Notes under the pieces: model-generated
The model's input: only the letters and a program-made list of their open reading frames with translations
Database searches by the model: none
What the model was told of the DNA's origin: nothing
Made by a program: the position numbers and the translations under genes
Shown: piece after piece, positions 11,216 through 22,140 of the stretch
Layout: every line of letters starts with the position of its first letter
Position numbering within the stretch: the stretch's first letter is position 1
DNA from: Chlorokybus atmophyticus
Taxonomy: Eukaryota > Streptophyta > Chlorokybophyceae > Chlorokybales > Chlorokybaceae
Length of the DNA: 64,000 nucleotides
NCBI GenBank assembly: GCA_009103225.1
Contig: RHPI01000772.1
Location: 351,538-415,537, forward strand
Direction of reading: 5' to 3'

Positions 11216-13024
11216 ATGCCAAAGCCTTGCGACGCGTGTCAGTCATCCAAGGCCGTGATATACTGCAGAGCGGACGCCGCCTCGCTCTGCGTCAACTGCG
11301 ACGCCAGAGTCCACTGCGCTAACAAGCTTGCCTCACGCCACGAGCGCGTTTTACTTTGCGAGGTACGATGGCCAAACAAGCCCCGCTTTCCTGTGCCCCA
11401 GTCACCCGTTCACTCACTGATCCCCCCAATCAGTCACTCATTGACGGACCCATGTAATGAACTTTTTATCCACCATCTCTTCCGCCTTGCCACCCTGAGC
11501 AAAGTCTCTGTTGTATGCCGCCCACCTTGACTGCTGCAGCTGCCTCCCACACAGACGCGAGGGCACGGACATTTGCATCTTGCACAGTATGCACTCTTTG
11601 AGGAAGAGAGGGATGGGGGCCGGAGTTGCTTGTGTGAAAGGCATTTCCAATCAGCACATGACTGTATTGTATGATGTCTGCCTCTGTTACGGACCACTGA
11701 TTGCTTGGCTGGTTGCTCCTGTAGGTCTGCGAGTTGCACCCAGCGGCGGTGTCGTGCAAGGCCGATGGTGCGACACTGTGCACAATTTGTGATGGTGAGA
11801 TACACTCTGCCAATCTGCTGTCATCACGGCACGAGCGGGTCACCGTGCACGGCTTCATGGAGGACAGTGATGAGGATGAGGATGGCAACGCTGGCAGCCA
11901 CGATGGCCATGCAGAGCAGCATCCCGCCGACACTACCTGGTTGCTGTCCGCTGCCAAGGCTGAGCACAAGTCTTCATCGAAGCTCCACTCTAGCAAAGGT
12001 GGGGACATGGACTTCTTTGGCCTCGACCCGTATGACAACTTAGACCTCGACTACTCGGACCTCCTCGTCCCGCCTGCTGACAGCCTCGTGCCCTCCTTGC
12101 CAATGCCCGTGGGGAAGCTACCCCATGATGACATGGACGCCCTTCCTTTCGCCCAAACCGCTCAGCTCTTTGGCCTTGCCAGCAAAGTGGACGTCGAGCT
12201 TGACAGCTTCAACAAGCAGGTTGGGATGCTGTGGGTTGGTGTGGAAGTGTGCACCTTGTGTCACCTAGGCTTACCTGCATCTGTGTGTGCATCCTAACAT
12301 GTATGTGCTCGTTGCTGCCCAGACACTTGCGGTCTTTGGAGTGGTCCCCACAGTCAAGGCGGAAGTGCCATCGCCTTCATCAGACAACGCAGTTGTGCCT
12401 GATCCCATTGGCTCCAGTGACCAGTTGCCCACGCCTCGCTCGGCGTTGTCTGCACCCCCAATGCCACTGTTGCGGCCCAGCCTGTCGCTCAACGTCGCAG
12501 CAATAGCTGCTGGCAACCCCAGCAGCAGCAGCGGCCTCTTGTCCCCTGGTCCTCTTTCACGCTCCGCTTCCACTCCCCTCCCCACAGCACCCTCGGTAAG
12601 CCACCAACGCCATGTGTGCGTGTGGCCACCGGCGTGGTTGTGACTTGACTTCTTCCATCAATGTTGGCTACATGCGCTGTGTGTGAGTGTGAGACTGAAC
12701 TTGTTGTGTTTGCAGCCTGCTGCCTTAACTCCCATGGCGCGGGAGGCAAGAGTCCTGCGCTACAAGGAGAAGCGCAAGAACCGCAAGTTTGAGAAGACCA
12801 TCCGCTACGCTTCAAGGAAGGCGTACGCAGAGAGTCGGCCACGCGTCAAGGGACGCTTTGCCAAAAGGGATCCGCCCTCGCCTGCAGCTGGAGGAGCAGC
12901 AGCAGCTCAGGCACAGCAGCAGCACCAGCACCACCAGCAGCAGCAAGCTTTTCAAGATGCTCAGCAACTTTTGAGCTCGCAGTTGTACGGTGTGCACGGC
13001 TTCTGCATGGTGCCGACATTCTGA
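11216..13024 (+). CDS. CO: CONSTANS-like transcriptional regulator (two B-boxes plus CCT domain)
   Basis: Four exons join in frame: 11216-11362, 11725-12219, 12323-12595 and 12716-13024, giving 407 residues. B-box 1 (residues 5-47) and B-box 2 (about 50-88) keep the Cys/His/Asp zinc ligands, seen in [13 protein letters not shown] and [17 protein letters not shown], then [20 protein letters not shown] and RHER. The intron after residue 49 falls between the boxes. A middle region follows with an acidic run (DSDEDEDGN) and Ser/Pro-rich sequence. The CCT domain is at about 313-355 ([20 protein letters not shown] through [20 protein letters not shown]). After it comes a Gln/His tract, and the protein ends GFCMVPTF. 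Plant CONSTANS proteins control photoperiodic flowering through CCT binding to NF-Y and DNA. The Chlamydomonas homologue, of similar length, links day length to growth and starch. I infer a nuclear photoperiod regulator. The ATG directly precedes B-box 1. Confidence 0.93.
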
Positions 13025-13390
13025 TGGAGCTCTATCCAGCTTCTCCGCCAGGCTCACACAAGCAAGACACCCACACTGAGAGACACACACATACACACAA
13101 CCACTCACACCTACATCTACACCCGTACACACAACTACACACACATACACACCCAAACCATGGTTGATTTTGTAGTACTTGCAGCAATGGCGCTATGCCA
13201 TGCTGCTGTACTATTGTATATTTTGCTAATAGGCTGCCAAGGCTTCCAGAGCGCGCGACGCTGCAAACCTCTGTTTGTGTATACATATGCCAACTCTCCC
13301 TCTTCAGTCTCTACCAGACTAAGTGTTAGCTACGCTAGGAGTTACAGCGCATAGCCTCGCTGACTGGCACTTGGTAGGCCTAGTATGTAA
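13025..13390 (+). terminator. 3' untranslated region of the CONSTANS-like gene with TGTAA signal
   Basis: A CA-rich microsatellite-like run lies at 13082-13156, soon after the stop. TGTAA at 13386-13390 is the first chlorophyte-type poly(A) signal noticed, about 360 bases after the stop codon. Confidence 0.35.
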
Positions 13391-13911
13391 GAAGTCTTCT
13401 GTCATGACTGTGCTTGCTTGCCATGTATAGTCAGTCAGAGGCAGTGCTAATTGTCTGCACCCCAGGAAACTGAGACTACCACTAATGGTTGTGCAGCGCT
13501 TCAGTTTATGTGCAGTAGTTGTGCTGAACACAGAGTGGCTCAGTCTGGTGTCGTTGCCAGCGACAGCCTGGCAGCCAACCTCAACGCTTACATTTTGGGT
13601 TTTGCCCCCCACACGTTAAGCCACTGAATGCGCCACGGTAAGTTGCTCACTGTTGCAGCACCTTGGTCCTTATCCGTGTTCAGCACAACTTCGCTGGTTG
13701 GTTGCATGTTCACGCATATTTGCATGTGCTCTAGCTGCCCTGCTAAATACAGAGTGGCTCAGCCCGGTGGAAGTTGGTTTGTTGTTGTTGGTTGCACGTT
13801 CATGCATATTTGCATGTGCTCTACTGGCTTTGCATCTTTTTTACAGTAGTGCACCATTGCAAATGGCGCCGCTCAGTCAGTCAGTCTTTGCAACAGTTGT
13901 GTGGATGACCA

Positions 13912-14164
<253 letters not shown>

Positions 14165-14649
14165 NGTAGCTACACCTAGCAAGGGATGAAGCTACGAGCA
14201 TCAACACCCTTGAGGCATTTATATTTTTCAGTGATGAATCCATGCTAGCACGATACAATACACGAGACTTTTTGAGCACTTTGCTCTCTGTGAATACGGG
14301 CGGTTTATGTAGTATTGTATCATGCATGCTCAAGTGAAACAATTGGATACCAATTGCGTATTTAAGATGATTACGCAGATCAGCAGGACAAGTAACGGGC
14401 CTTCAACCCCACATGCTCCATCATTATGACCTACAACGACGTATACTCAACTCTTGTCACGAAGACCACATTTAATTCCACCATGTTTGTTTGTAATACA
14501 GGGTACGAATATACTTACACTTTTTCTTAATTATAAGACATTGCAAGAGCATATGCTGTGCTATGTATCATAGGGTATCGATGTGTACAAACGAACATCG
14601 ATGGAATTCACTACGTGCAATGCATGACATGCCAAGACATAGAGCACCA

Positions 14650-14960
14650 CACCCAGACAGTCTGATCTTTAAGTCGGCCAAGTTGGGCGTGGTCGTGTCA
14701 CAGTTTGTGAGGTTTGTGCGCATTTGTATTTTGCGAGAACACTTTATGTGGGAAATGGTGCAGCTTTTGCGGGACATGGTGGCACAAGGATACCACTTGC
14801 AAGAGCTGTTGGGGAAGCTGCGAGGCAAGATGTACAGGATGTCGGGCAAGGTGTACGACATGACATACCAGCAGCTCTACGTGCGAGTGGCCAACAAGTG
14901 CAAGTCCGAAGCCGAGGTGAGTGAGGTAAGTGAGGTAAGTGGTTACGCATGTGTGGGGAG
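14650..14960 (+). pseudogene. Non-LTR retroelement reverse-transcriptase fragment
   Basis: The plus-strand frame reads VVVSQFVRFVRICILREHF and then LLRDMVAQGYHLQELLGKLR. It resembles a segment after the RT active site in LINE-type polymerases, where a lone strand-helix motif (Q.xRF.RICS.R..F) precedes a helix ending in a 'GY' turn. No start, active site or other domain is present, so this is a scrap. The family assignment is from memory of the motif and is tentative. Confidence 0.35.
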
Positions 14961-15183
14961 CAGAGTGCCCGCGCATGCATGCATTTGACGTCAGCTTGTG
15001 AGTGCTTGCAATTGTTGCCATTGACTACTTGCTAAGTGATTAACTGCCTGCTATGCTGACTGCTGTGCTAATTGACTGACTGCTGAGCTGACAGTGCACT
15101 AACGTGATATGTAAGTGCTGTCGCTCAGAATGCCTGTGTCTCATCTGACCCAGCAAAGTGTCCGTTGGGCCAGCCATTATATT

Positions 15184-15186
<3 letters not shown>

Positions 15187-15249
<63 letters not shown>
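15187..15249. repeat. (TC)n microsatellite
   Basis: A 63-base uninterrupted TC tract. Flanks show no gene structure. Confidence 0.95.
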
Positions 15250-15253
<4 letters not shown>

Positions 15254-15382
15254 GCGCAATGTCTGCTTGCAGGGCTGCCAGGGTCGTATCCTTCTGCCTG
15301 TCCCTGGCGTGAACTATTGGCAGGGCCGCTACTGCACTGTGTAGTGCAGGTAGTGCCAGCGCTGGTGGCCACGGTTAGGTGC

Positions 15383-15410
15383 TGGGGTGGGGGTGGGGGT
15401 GGGGGTGGGG
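15383..15410. repeat. (GGGGTG)n array
   Basis: Four tandem GGGGTG units, a G-run pattern able in principle to form a G-quadruplex on the plus strand. Confidence 0.85.
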
Positions 15411-17379
15411 TTTGGGTACAATGTGTATAAGATATGTGTTGTGAACATGATAGGGGCCGGAGCAGCGTGTGTGGCGGCGGGGGCCCAGACATTCGTCGTG
15501 TGCTGCGTCGTGGTCGTCGTCGTCAGCGTCTGTGAAGCCAGTGAAGCCCGGCCTGACCACCACGCCTCTGCTGCGCAGGCGGTGACCCCCTTCCCTTGTC
15601 CCTTTGCCCCGTTCCGCGTTCCCTGTGCTGCCACGTCCTATCCACTGTGCAGTCGGTTAGCGGTTGTGTTGGTTGCTGCGTTGGTTCTAGCGCTGCTTTG
15701 GGCCCCCGTTACTTTGCTTGCTTTGTGCTTGCAATGCTGGTGTGTTGGCGTGTGTCTGTGTGTGACTGCTTGTGTAGTTCGTTAAGCATGAAATAGCATT
15801 TCTATGCTTTGTATGTGAAGTTTTGTGTGGCACACGCGTGCAACATCAATGCACAGCAACACTACATCAATATTTCTATGTAAGGGTTTGCACTGTTACC
15901 ACCGGGCTAACCTCTACTACACTAGCACTATCGCCTAGCTCTGTTAGACATGCATGCATAGGCTTTCCAGTGGTATGCAAGTGTACTATGCGTAGGCTCT
16001 CCAGACGTTGACACAACGCACGCACAGGCAGCACAAGCACCAGCAAGCACACGGGCAATGGCAGCTCAATGCATGTAACAACCGCAGTTACCTGCACAAC
16101 GGCCGTTGGTCAGCGGCCCAATCCTTGGCAAAGCAGCAGCATCAGACTCAATGGACCCCCCCACATCACCGCCTCCACTGACCACTGCCTCGTACACCTT
16201 GCTGTAACTGTGTCGCGTACACAATATGTTTTTACTGAACATGGTACCGACATGTGTATGAAAATGTATAATTATAATGTTATTTTTGTCTATTTCCGTT
16301 GAAAGTCGTTGCATTGACTTGGTGCGTTGTAGAATGTGCCTTATAGGCATTTCGGGTTTTGTATCAACTATGACTGTTTCCGTATAAAGCACCGTTCCCT
16401 CATATATCCTCATGCGACTGCAGATACCACTGTTGCTGAAAGCTATCGCAGCGTCATGACTTTACACTGCACATAGCCCAGCCCCCTTAACTCTTTAAGT
16501 TGGTGGCCTGGTGTAACCAGTTGATCTGCTCTGGCCTGCTGATTTAAGTGTGTGCGTGTGTGCCAAAGCGTGCTTGAGTGAATGTGTGATGAGTGCGTTG
16601 GATATGCGATTGCTATACCCTATATGTTTTATTTACCCGAGTATTATTCTTACATTATCATGTTCAACAAATGTTCCATATCCAAGAGTAGACTGTAGTA
16701 TTGCCATCGCTGGCTTTCTCAACAAGCCATGTGCCTCGATTGCAATGGAAAGCCTTCGGTTGCATATATTGTCAGTCGGAAGACGTATGCTATACCTTGC
16801 TCCCTCTGCTCTGCTGCTCAATACGGTGAAAACGAATGCACCGCGGCCAATGCAAAAACGTACCACACAGGTTTTATCATCGCATCATTGACGGCCCATG
16901 CAATGACCAAGTTAAAGCCGCTACACTTTAGTGTCATCAGCGATTGCATTGCATGCATTATTGTCCTCATTTCTCTCATGCATAGCACTCCCTTCGTAGT
17001 TGCGACAATGTGTACCATGACAGGGAGGGACTGACGTAATGTCACGTTGTGATACATTATGTGTTCTGTGGCAATTTACTTTATCGGCCACTTGCTTCAA
17101 GTTGCAAAGCTTGTTGCGCGCATTGCAGCAAATTATCCTAGTCAATCAACCATAGCTGCATAAGGCTGGCATGTTGATGTCACAACACGTTTATGCATGC
17201 ACCCATCCTACAACGAGCACGGATGTGCAGAGTGCAAAGGATGAGAATGAAGTGCTCACAATGCAGGTAACTTAAATGGTATACACAGCTTTGTCTATAT
17301 GCTGACTCACATGGTTTAGAGGCACCTGTTTCCAGAGCTTCGCACTGCTAGTTACACATATTACAAACACACGAGCATC

Positions 17380-20231
17380 TCACAACTTTGACTTGGCCTT
17401 CATGTATGCCCTGGCCATCCTGTCTTCATCTGTTGCCACGAGCTCCCGAGTGATGTCGGAGATCTTGCAGCAACCGGCAAGAGCCATGGCCAGCTCAAAT
17501 TCCTCGCGCATAATCTTTGGAAACACAGTAGTGTTGTCAACCACACAGACTGTTGCAAATGTAATGTAAAACACTCAAGGATCTACCGTTATGGTGCACC
17601 CAGCCACTATATGATCAGACTAATAGGCTGACGATGTATATAGCAGACGTAGAAAGCAGCAATAAGTATACCATGGGCTTACCGTCAAGAGTCTGCTCAC
17701 GCCCTTCTCGCCATCAACGGCCAGCGCGAACGGCACCGGCCGGCCCACAAATACACCCTTAGCACCCAACGCAAGCGCCTTCAGTGCATCAGTACCGCGT
17801 CGAACACCGCCATCCAAAAACACTGGGACCCTGCCCTCCACCGCTTGCACAACCTGAGTTCAGAGCGTAGATCAGACTTGGCTTGCAACAAAAACATTTG
17901 TTCTTATGAATCTTATGAACTGCATTAGAAGTCCAACACCAAGCAAGCCTGCAAACGCCTGTGAAGTTTACAGGATTTTCAAAAATTTACCTCCTCCAGT
18001 ACATCAATGGTTGCTGGCACGTAGTCCAACTGCCTGGCACCATGGTTCGACACGATGATGCCGTGCGCGCCAGCTTTCAATGAAAGCTTGGCATCCTCTG
18101 CGGTCAGAACACCCTTAACAAGGATTGGGAGCTTGGTGATGGTCTTCAACCACTCCACATCCTGTACATAATTGTCGCATGCATCAAGTATTCAGCTGAG
18201 GCTCAACATAGAAGCATGCGCACAACATGCACTTGAAGAACAACAACATGAACAGTACAGGCTCTTACATGCCAGTTGAGTGTGCGGTCAATTTGCCCAG
18301 CGACATACGACGCGAGCCCCGAGTCGTTGGTCTTGTCCATTGATCCGAGTTCCAAACCCTCAAAGTTCTTCAACGACAGGTGTGCAGCCAGCACAAATCT
18401 GAAAGCTCAATGTCAGTCTATGCACAAGACGTGTGTGTGTGCGTCTGTCATGTACATCTTACGCAGAGGCTGTGAACAATGAATGATGATGGTCGCGTAC
18501 TTGTTCCGCATGTCAGCTTCTCTGCGGCCGAGGATGGGTGTGTCAACGGTAAGGGCAATGCCCTTAAAACCAGCCTGCTCGGCTCGCCGCACGAGCTGCG
18601 CCACCACCTTCCTGTCCTTGTACACGTACAGCTGGAACAACCTGATGCCCTCACCCACTGAAGCCACCTCTTCCACGCTGGAAGTTGCCCACGAAGAAAG
18701 GATCTGCAAACAGACCATGTAAATACACAGGCTGTGCTGCTGCAGCCATCCACCTATGGTGTATTTCCTCTTGTCACGAGCAGCACTCCACGCAACAGCA
18801 TGATTTGTAGAGCAGCGGCACGTTCAGATACACTCATTCCTAAGGGTGGCAAAACAGCACGCAGGTACCCGGGCTGCCTGGTCATTGACCGCAGCAATCT
18901 TTTCGAGGCTATAAGTAGACATTGATGATGCAAACTGTTTGCCATGAGAGTGCTTAAAACTGAGGCTGTTTGAAGCGTTGTGAGAAAAGTGTGTTCTCAC
19001 CATAGCTGTATCGGCTTTTGCAGCTGCCCTTGCAGTCGCCAGCTCGCCTGCAATCCAAGCCATTTGTCAGCTATGCCCTACTCCTTGATTGCACACGCAA
19101 GTCTCCCTGTCGAGAATTGATGCAATATGCTGTGCAACCACAACGTCCATGCTTGCTATACAATGGGAAGCGACAGCAAGCTGAGCAATGCATGCAAGGC
19201 AAATACGCGTGCACACTGTATGGTGCAAGCGTGTTTGGTGCATGCGTGTGTGCACAAAATCTCACTTGGGCGTGACAGAACTTGCCAAGAAAGGTGCACA
19301 CGACTTGACTTACATACACTACCTCATTGAAGATGCAAGTGAGTGTTGGTGAGCGTACCTTCTGGGGTAGCCATGCGCTGCATGGCCGTTGGCGCAAGCA
19401 TGATGGGCATGGAAATCTTCATACCCAGGATGTCGGTGGTTGTATCGACCTTACTCACATTGATCAAAATACGCGGCCGCAACCTGTTGTATCACAACCA
19501 CAACACAAGTACATCAGTCTCCTGGATGATACGCGTCATGCACACATTTCGACAGGCGCACATCGTCAGTTCACGCTGTCGACAGCAAGCCAGCTGTTAT
19601 ACACTTTACAGTTTTCTGCTATATCAAACCGTTAAGTTGTGTGTGCGAGTGGCTCAAGAGCTCTGGCGTAACAGCACTAGACTGCGATGCAGTAACCTGC
19701 TGACTCCTGCTGCTGTGACACCAGTTTCAGGATGGGGTCAACAAGCAGAAGCTTCTGGCAATCAAAACAGTGTGACGTCACAAACTCTATTCTGCTAAGC
19801 TGCTACTCCCCAGATCACAGCTGCCTGTGACTGCTGTACAGCGCAAGTCCCAGCACTGGATTGGCATAGACTTATACAAGATCTAATTGTCGACATGAAC
19901 CTCCACCAATGCCGTTGCGGAAAACACATCGCTTACAGAAATCAGACTGCAAACTTGTTGGTCAACAAGCTACCACCAGCAAATCTGCACATACACAGGC
20001 TGAACTCGTTTGCACTCGCCGCTGACATCCTGCATGATGGCAACCAGCAACGGCAGAGCATGCGGGGCAAGCACAGCTTCAACATGACCTGATTTTCTGA
20101 AAGGCGACGCAATTGTCCTTAAGGGTGTACTCATCCTCCGCCCCCGAGGCGTAGTAGTCGTAGACCATGAGTGGCAGCTTGGGCTTGGCCAAGATCTGGA
20201 ACTCATTGACATTCACAACCTTCTCCGCCAT
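17380..20231 (-). CDS. GOX: Glycolate oxidase-type FMN-dependent 2-hydroxyacid oxidase, peroxisomal (SKL)
   Basis: Eight exons on the minus strand join in frame: 20231-20089, 19483-19359, 19047-19001, 18703-18501, 18398-18269, 18161-17991, 17853-17683 and 17514-17380. The product is 374 residues, close to the usual ~370. It begins [20 protein letters not shown] and is collinear with spinach glycolate oxidase with an offset of +2. The substrate and flavin residues are in place: Tyr26 ([12 protein letters not shown]), [24 protein letters not shown], Lys232 (ILVKGV), and His256 and Arg259 in [12 protein letters not shown]-phosphate contacts appear in [11 protein letters not shown] and [10 protein letters not shown]. 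The enzyme oxidises glycolate (or L-lactate in relatives) with O2, making H2O2. The C-terminus is AKSKL, a classical PTS1 peroxisome signal. Glycolate and lactate oxidase cannot be told apart reliably here. All key residues are intact. Confidence 0.95.
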
Positions 20232-21467
20232 TGTGGACGGGCGGAGGGCGACACCGAGAGTGGCGGACGGTTCGTTTAACAACAAAGACACTCACACCGC
20301 CGCTGCTGCCGCCTACCACACCACAAGCTAGGTGGGTGAACTAAACCGGATAAGTGGCAGGTTAGCCGAACCGCTGAACCCGGTTGCCGACGGCAACCCA
20401 CCGCAGTTAACAAACCTACAACCCAACCCGGCTCTGTTCCACATTTAACCCACATTTAGCGCCCCTCCTGCAACTCAATCTCTGTCAGATTGATTTTAAG
20501 CAGCTCTGTAACTGGACAATGTCCGTCTGCAAAACCAGCCGTACGGGGTAAGGCCGCGTACGGCGCAGGTGCTTCTACTCACGGTCATGGTTTGCCGGCG
20601 ACCGCGGCAAGTTGTTGTGGAAGCATGCGCGGTGGAAAGGGGAAGTGCCACGTGTGTGTTGCTTTAGCTTGGAAGCTCGACGCTCCAACAAAGTTCGTGA
20701 CTCAACAGTTAGTGTTGGGTCATTGTTCCATGGAGGCCTTAGAACATAGGTAGGGCCGGGCAAGGCTCACAATAGTGCGTCAATTGATGGGTCTAAATAA
20801 GGTTGTGGCTACTTTTAATTCGGCTTGAGTAAGTGGTCTTATACATTGTGTCGCTTTTTTCTTTGCACTTGAAGATTGATGAAACAATGTCAAATTATTG
20901 GGTAATGCCATGAATATGCATGGTACATGGTAACACAATATGATGTGTATGTTCATATGGGTTGTGCCTATTGTCTCATGATTGCGATTATTCAGTTTGA
21001 TTGTCTCAATGTTAGTGCTTCAATGCATTGATCCACGAAATTGCGCATGTGTGGCACATTTTCATAATTGTATGCATGCAAGTATGGAAATGCAGCACTC
21101 ACAATAAACAATAGCCAATTGCAATTATTCTATAAAAAAGATGTTTTGAGCTTATGCAATCATTTACTTTGTTTACCACCCGCCTTTTACGGGTGACATA
21201 GTAACCTAATACCCTCCCCCCCCCCCCCCCCCCNCGTGGCCGCCACTGAATAGAGCACTGAAAGTGCCCACATTAGTTTGCCCCCCTCCCCCTCATTGAA
21301 TTTGCGGGGGGGGCTTTATTTGGGTGGGGGGTATTCGGGCAAATACGGTATATTATCACATCAAAGAGCTGGGGCGCCGGCTGGGTCGGGGGCCAAGCAA
21401 TTGTCGCTAGCATCGTTAAGTCGTCGTCGTGCATGCTGCCGCCTCCTCTGCCTAGGCCTAACCTTTC
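20232..21467. other. Upstream region of glycolate oxidase and low-complexity DNA
   Basis: The first few hundred bases should hold the promoter of the minus-strand oxidase gene. A short plus-strand frame at 20490-20750 has no recognisable domain. Beyond 20800 the DNA is AT-rich. It then carries a poly-C run (21216-21233), an N at 21234, a 46-base piece of the chromovirus LTR (21235-21280) and G/C-rich runs to 21340. Confidence 0.5.
21235..21280. repeat. Isolated 46-base chromovirus LTR fragment next to an N
   Basis: This segment is identical to 27222-27267 of the right LTR, including ACTGAATAG where the left LTR reads ACTGAGCAG. It starts directly after poly-C and the single N. It is either a remnant of a second LTR copy or a misjoin. 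Confidence 0.75.
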
Positions 21468-21993
21468 TGTAACAGCACCACCGTCGCCGGTGATGCCCCT
21501 TCAATCCTCTACCCCAACACCCACACCGCCTATGACAAGCCTTTCAACGGCGTGGCCGCCACTGAGCAGAGCACTGAAAGTGCCCACATCAGTTTGATGT
21601 GACCTTATATATCAAGAGTATATCAATCATATACCTCTCGATAATTAACTCACAACTAGACATCGACCCTACAGATAGGGTAGTTAGGAAATCTAGCGTG
21701 AGCCAATCACAGCTCAGATAATGTACCTATCGATAAGGTACCTATTGAAAGATACCTATTGTAAGGTACCTACTGAGATAGTGATCACATTTTATCAACT
21801 GTGACATTAAATAGGCTTGAATAAGCGTTTCTACACCCATTGAGACTTATTTAAGCTATGATAAAGCATCATAGCCTTTAATAAGCGAGGAACCGTAAAA
21901 AAGAGGTATAAATAAGCATATTTAGATACTTATTCATACATAATGTGTTATTTAGGTAGCAATAATACCCCTATTATTATTGCTCCCGTTACA
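21468..21993 (-). repeat. 3' LTR of the chromovirus
   Basis: Begins TGTAACAG and ends CGTTACA on the plus strand; the coding-strand orientation therefore begins TGTAACGGGAGC. It contains a cluster of GGTACCT/ATACCT words near 21725-21775 and matches the right LTR over its whole length. Confidence 0.95.
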
Positions 21994-22006
21994 TTCCCCC
22001 CACTTA
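21994..22006 (-). other. Chromovirus polypurine tract
   Basis: On the minus strand TAAGTGGGGGGAA abuts the start of the 3' LTR. This is the expected place for the plus-strand primer of reverse transcription. Confidence 0.75.
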
Positions 22007-22140
22007 AGTTTGTCAACGTCCTCGTTGAACTCAAGTTGATCAGGCTTAATTTTGAGTAATTGTAACCAGTGAGATAGCAGGAAATGACAGGGTGGTAATG
22101 AAACTGCACTGCCAGTCTGTCATAAAACCAAGCCCACAGT

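Noticed and set aside
10821-11258. Gly/Ser-rich frame before the CONSTANS-like start
   Set aside because: Not in the frame of the B-box exon and caused by GGC triplets; treated as leader sequence.
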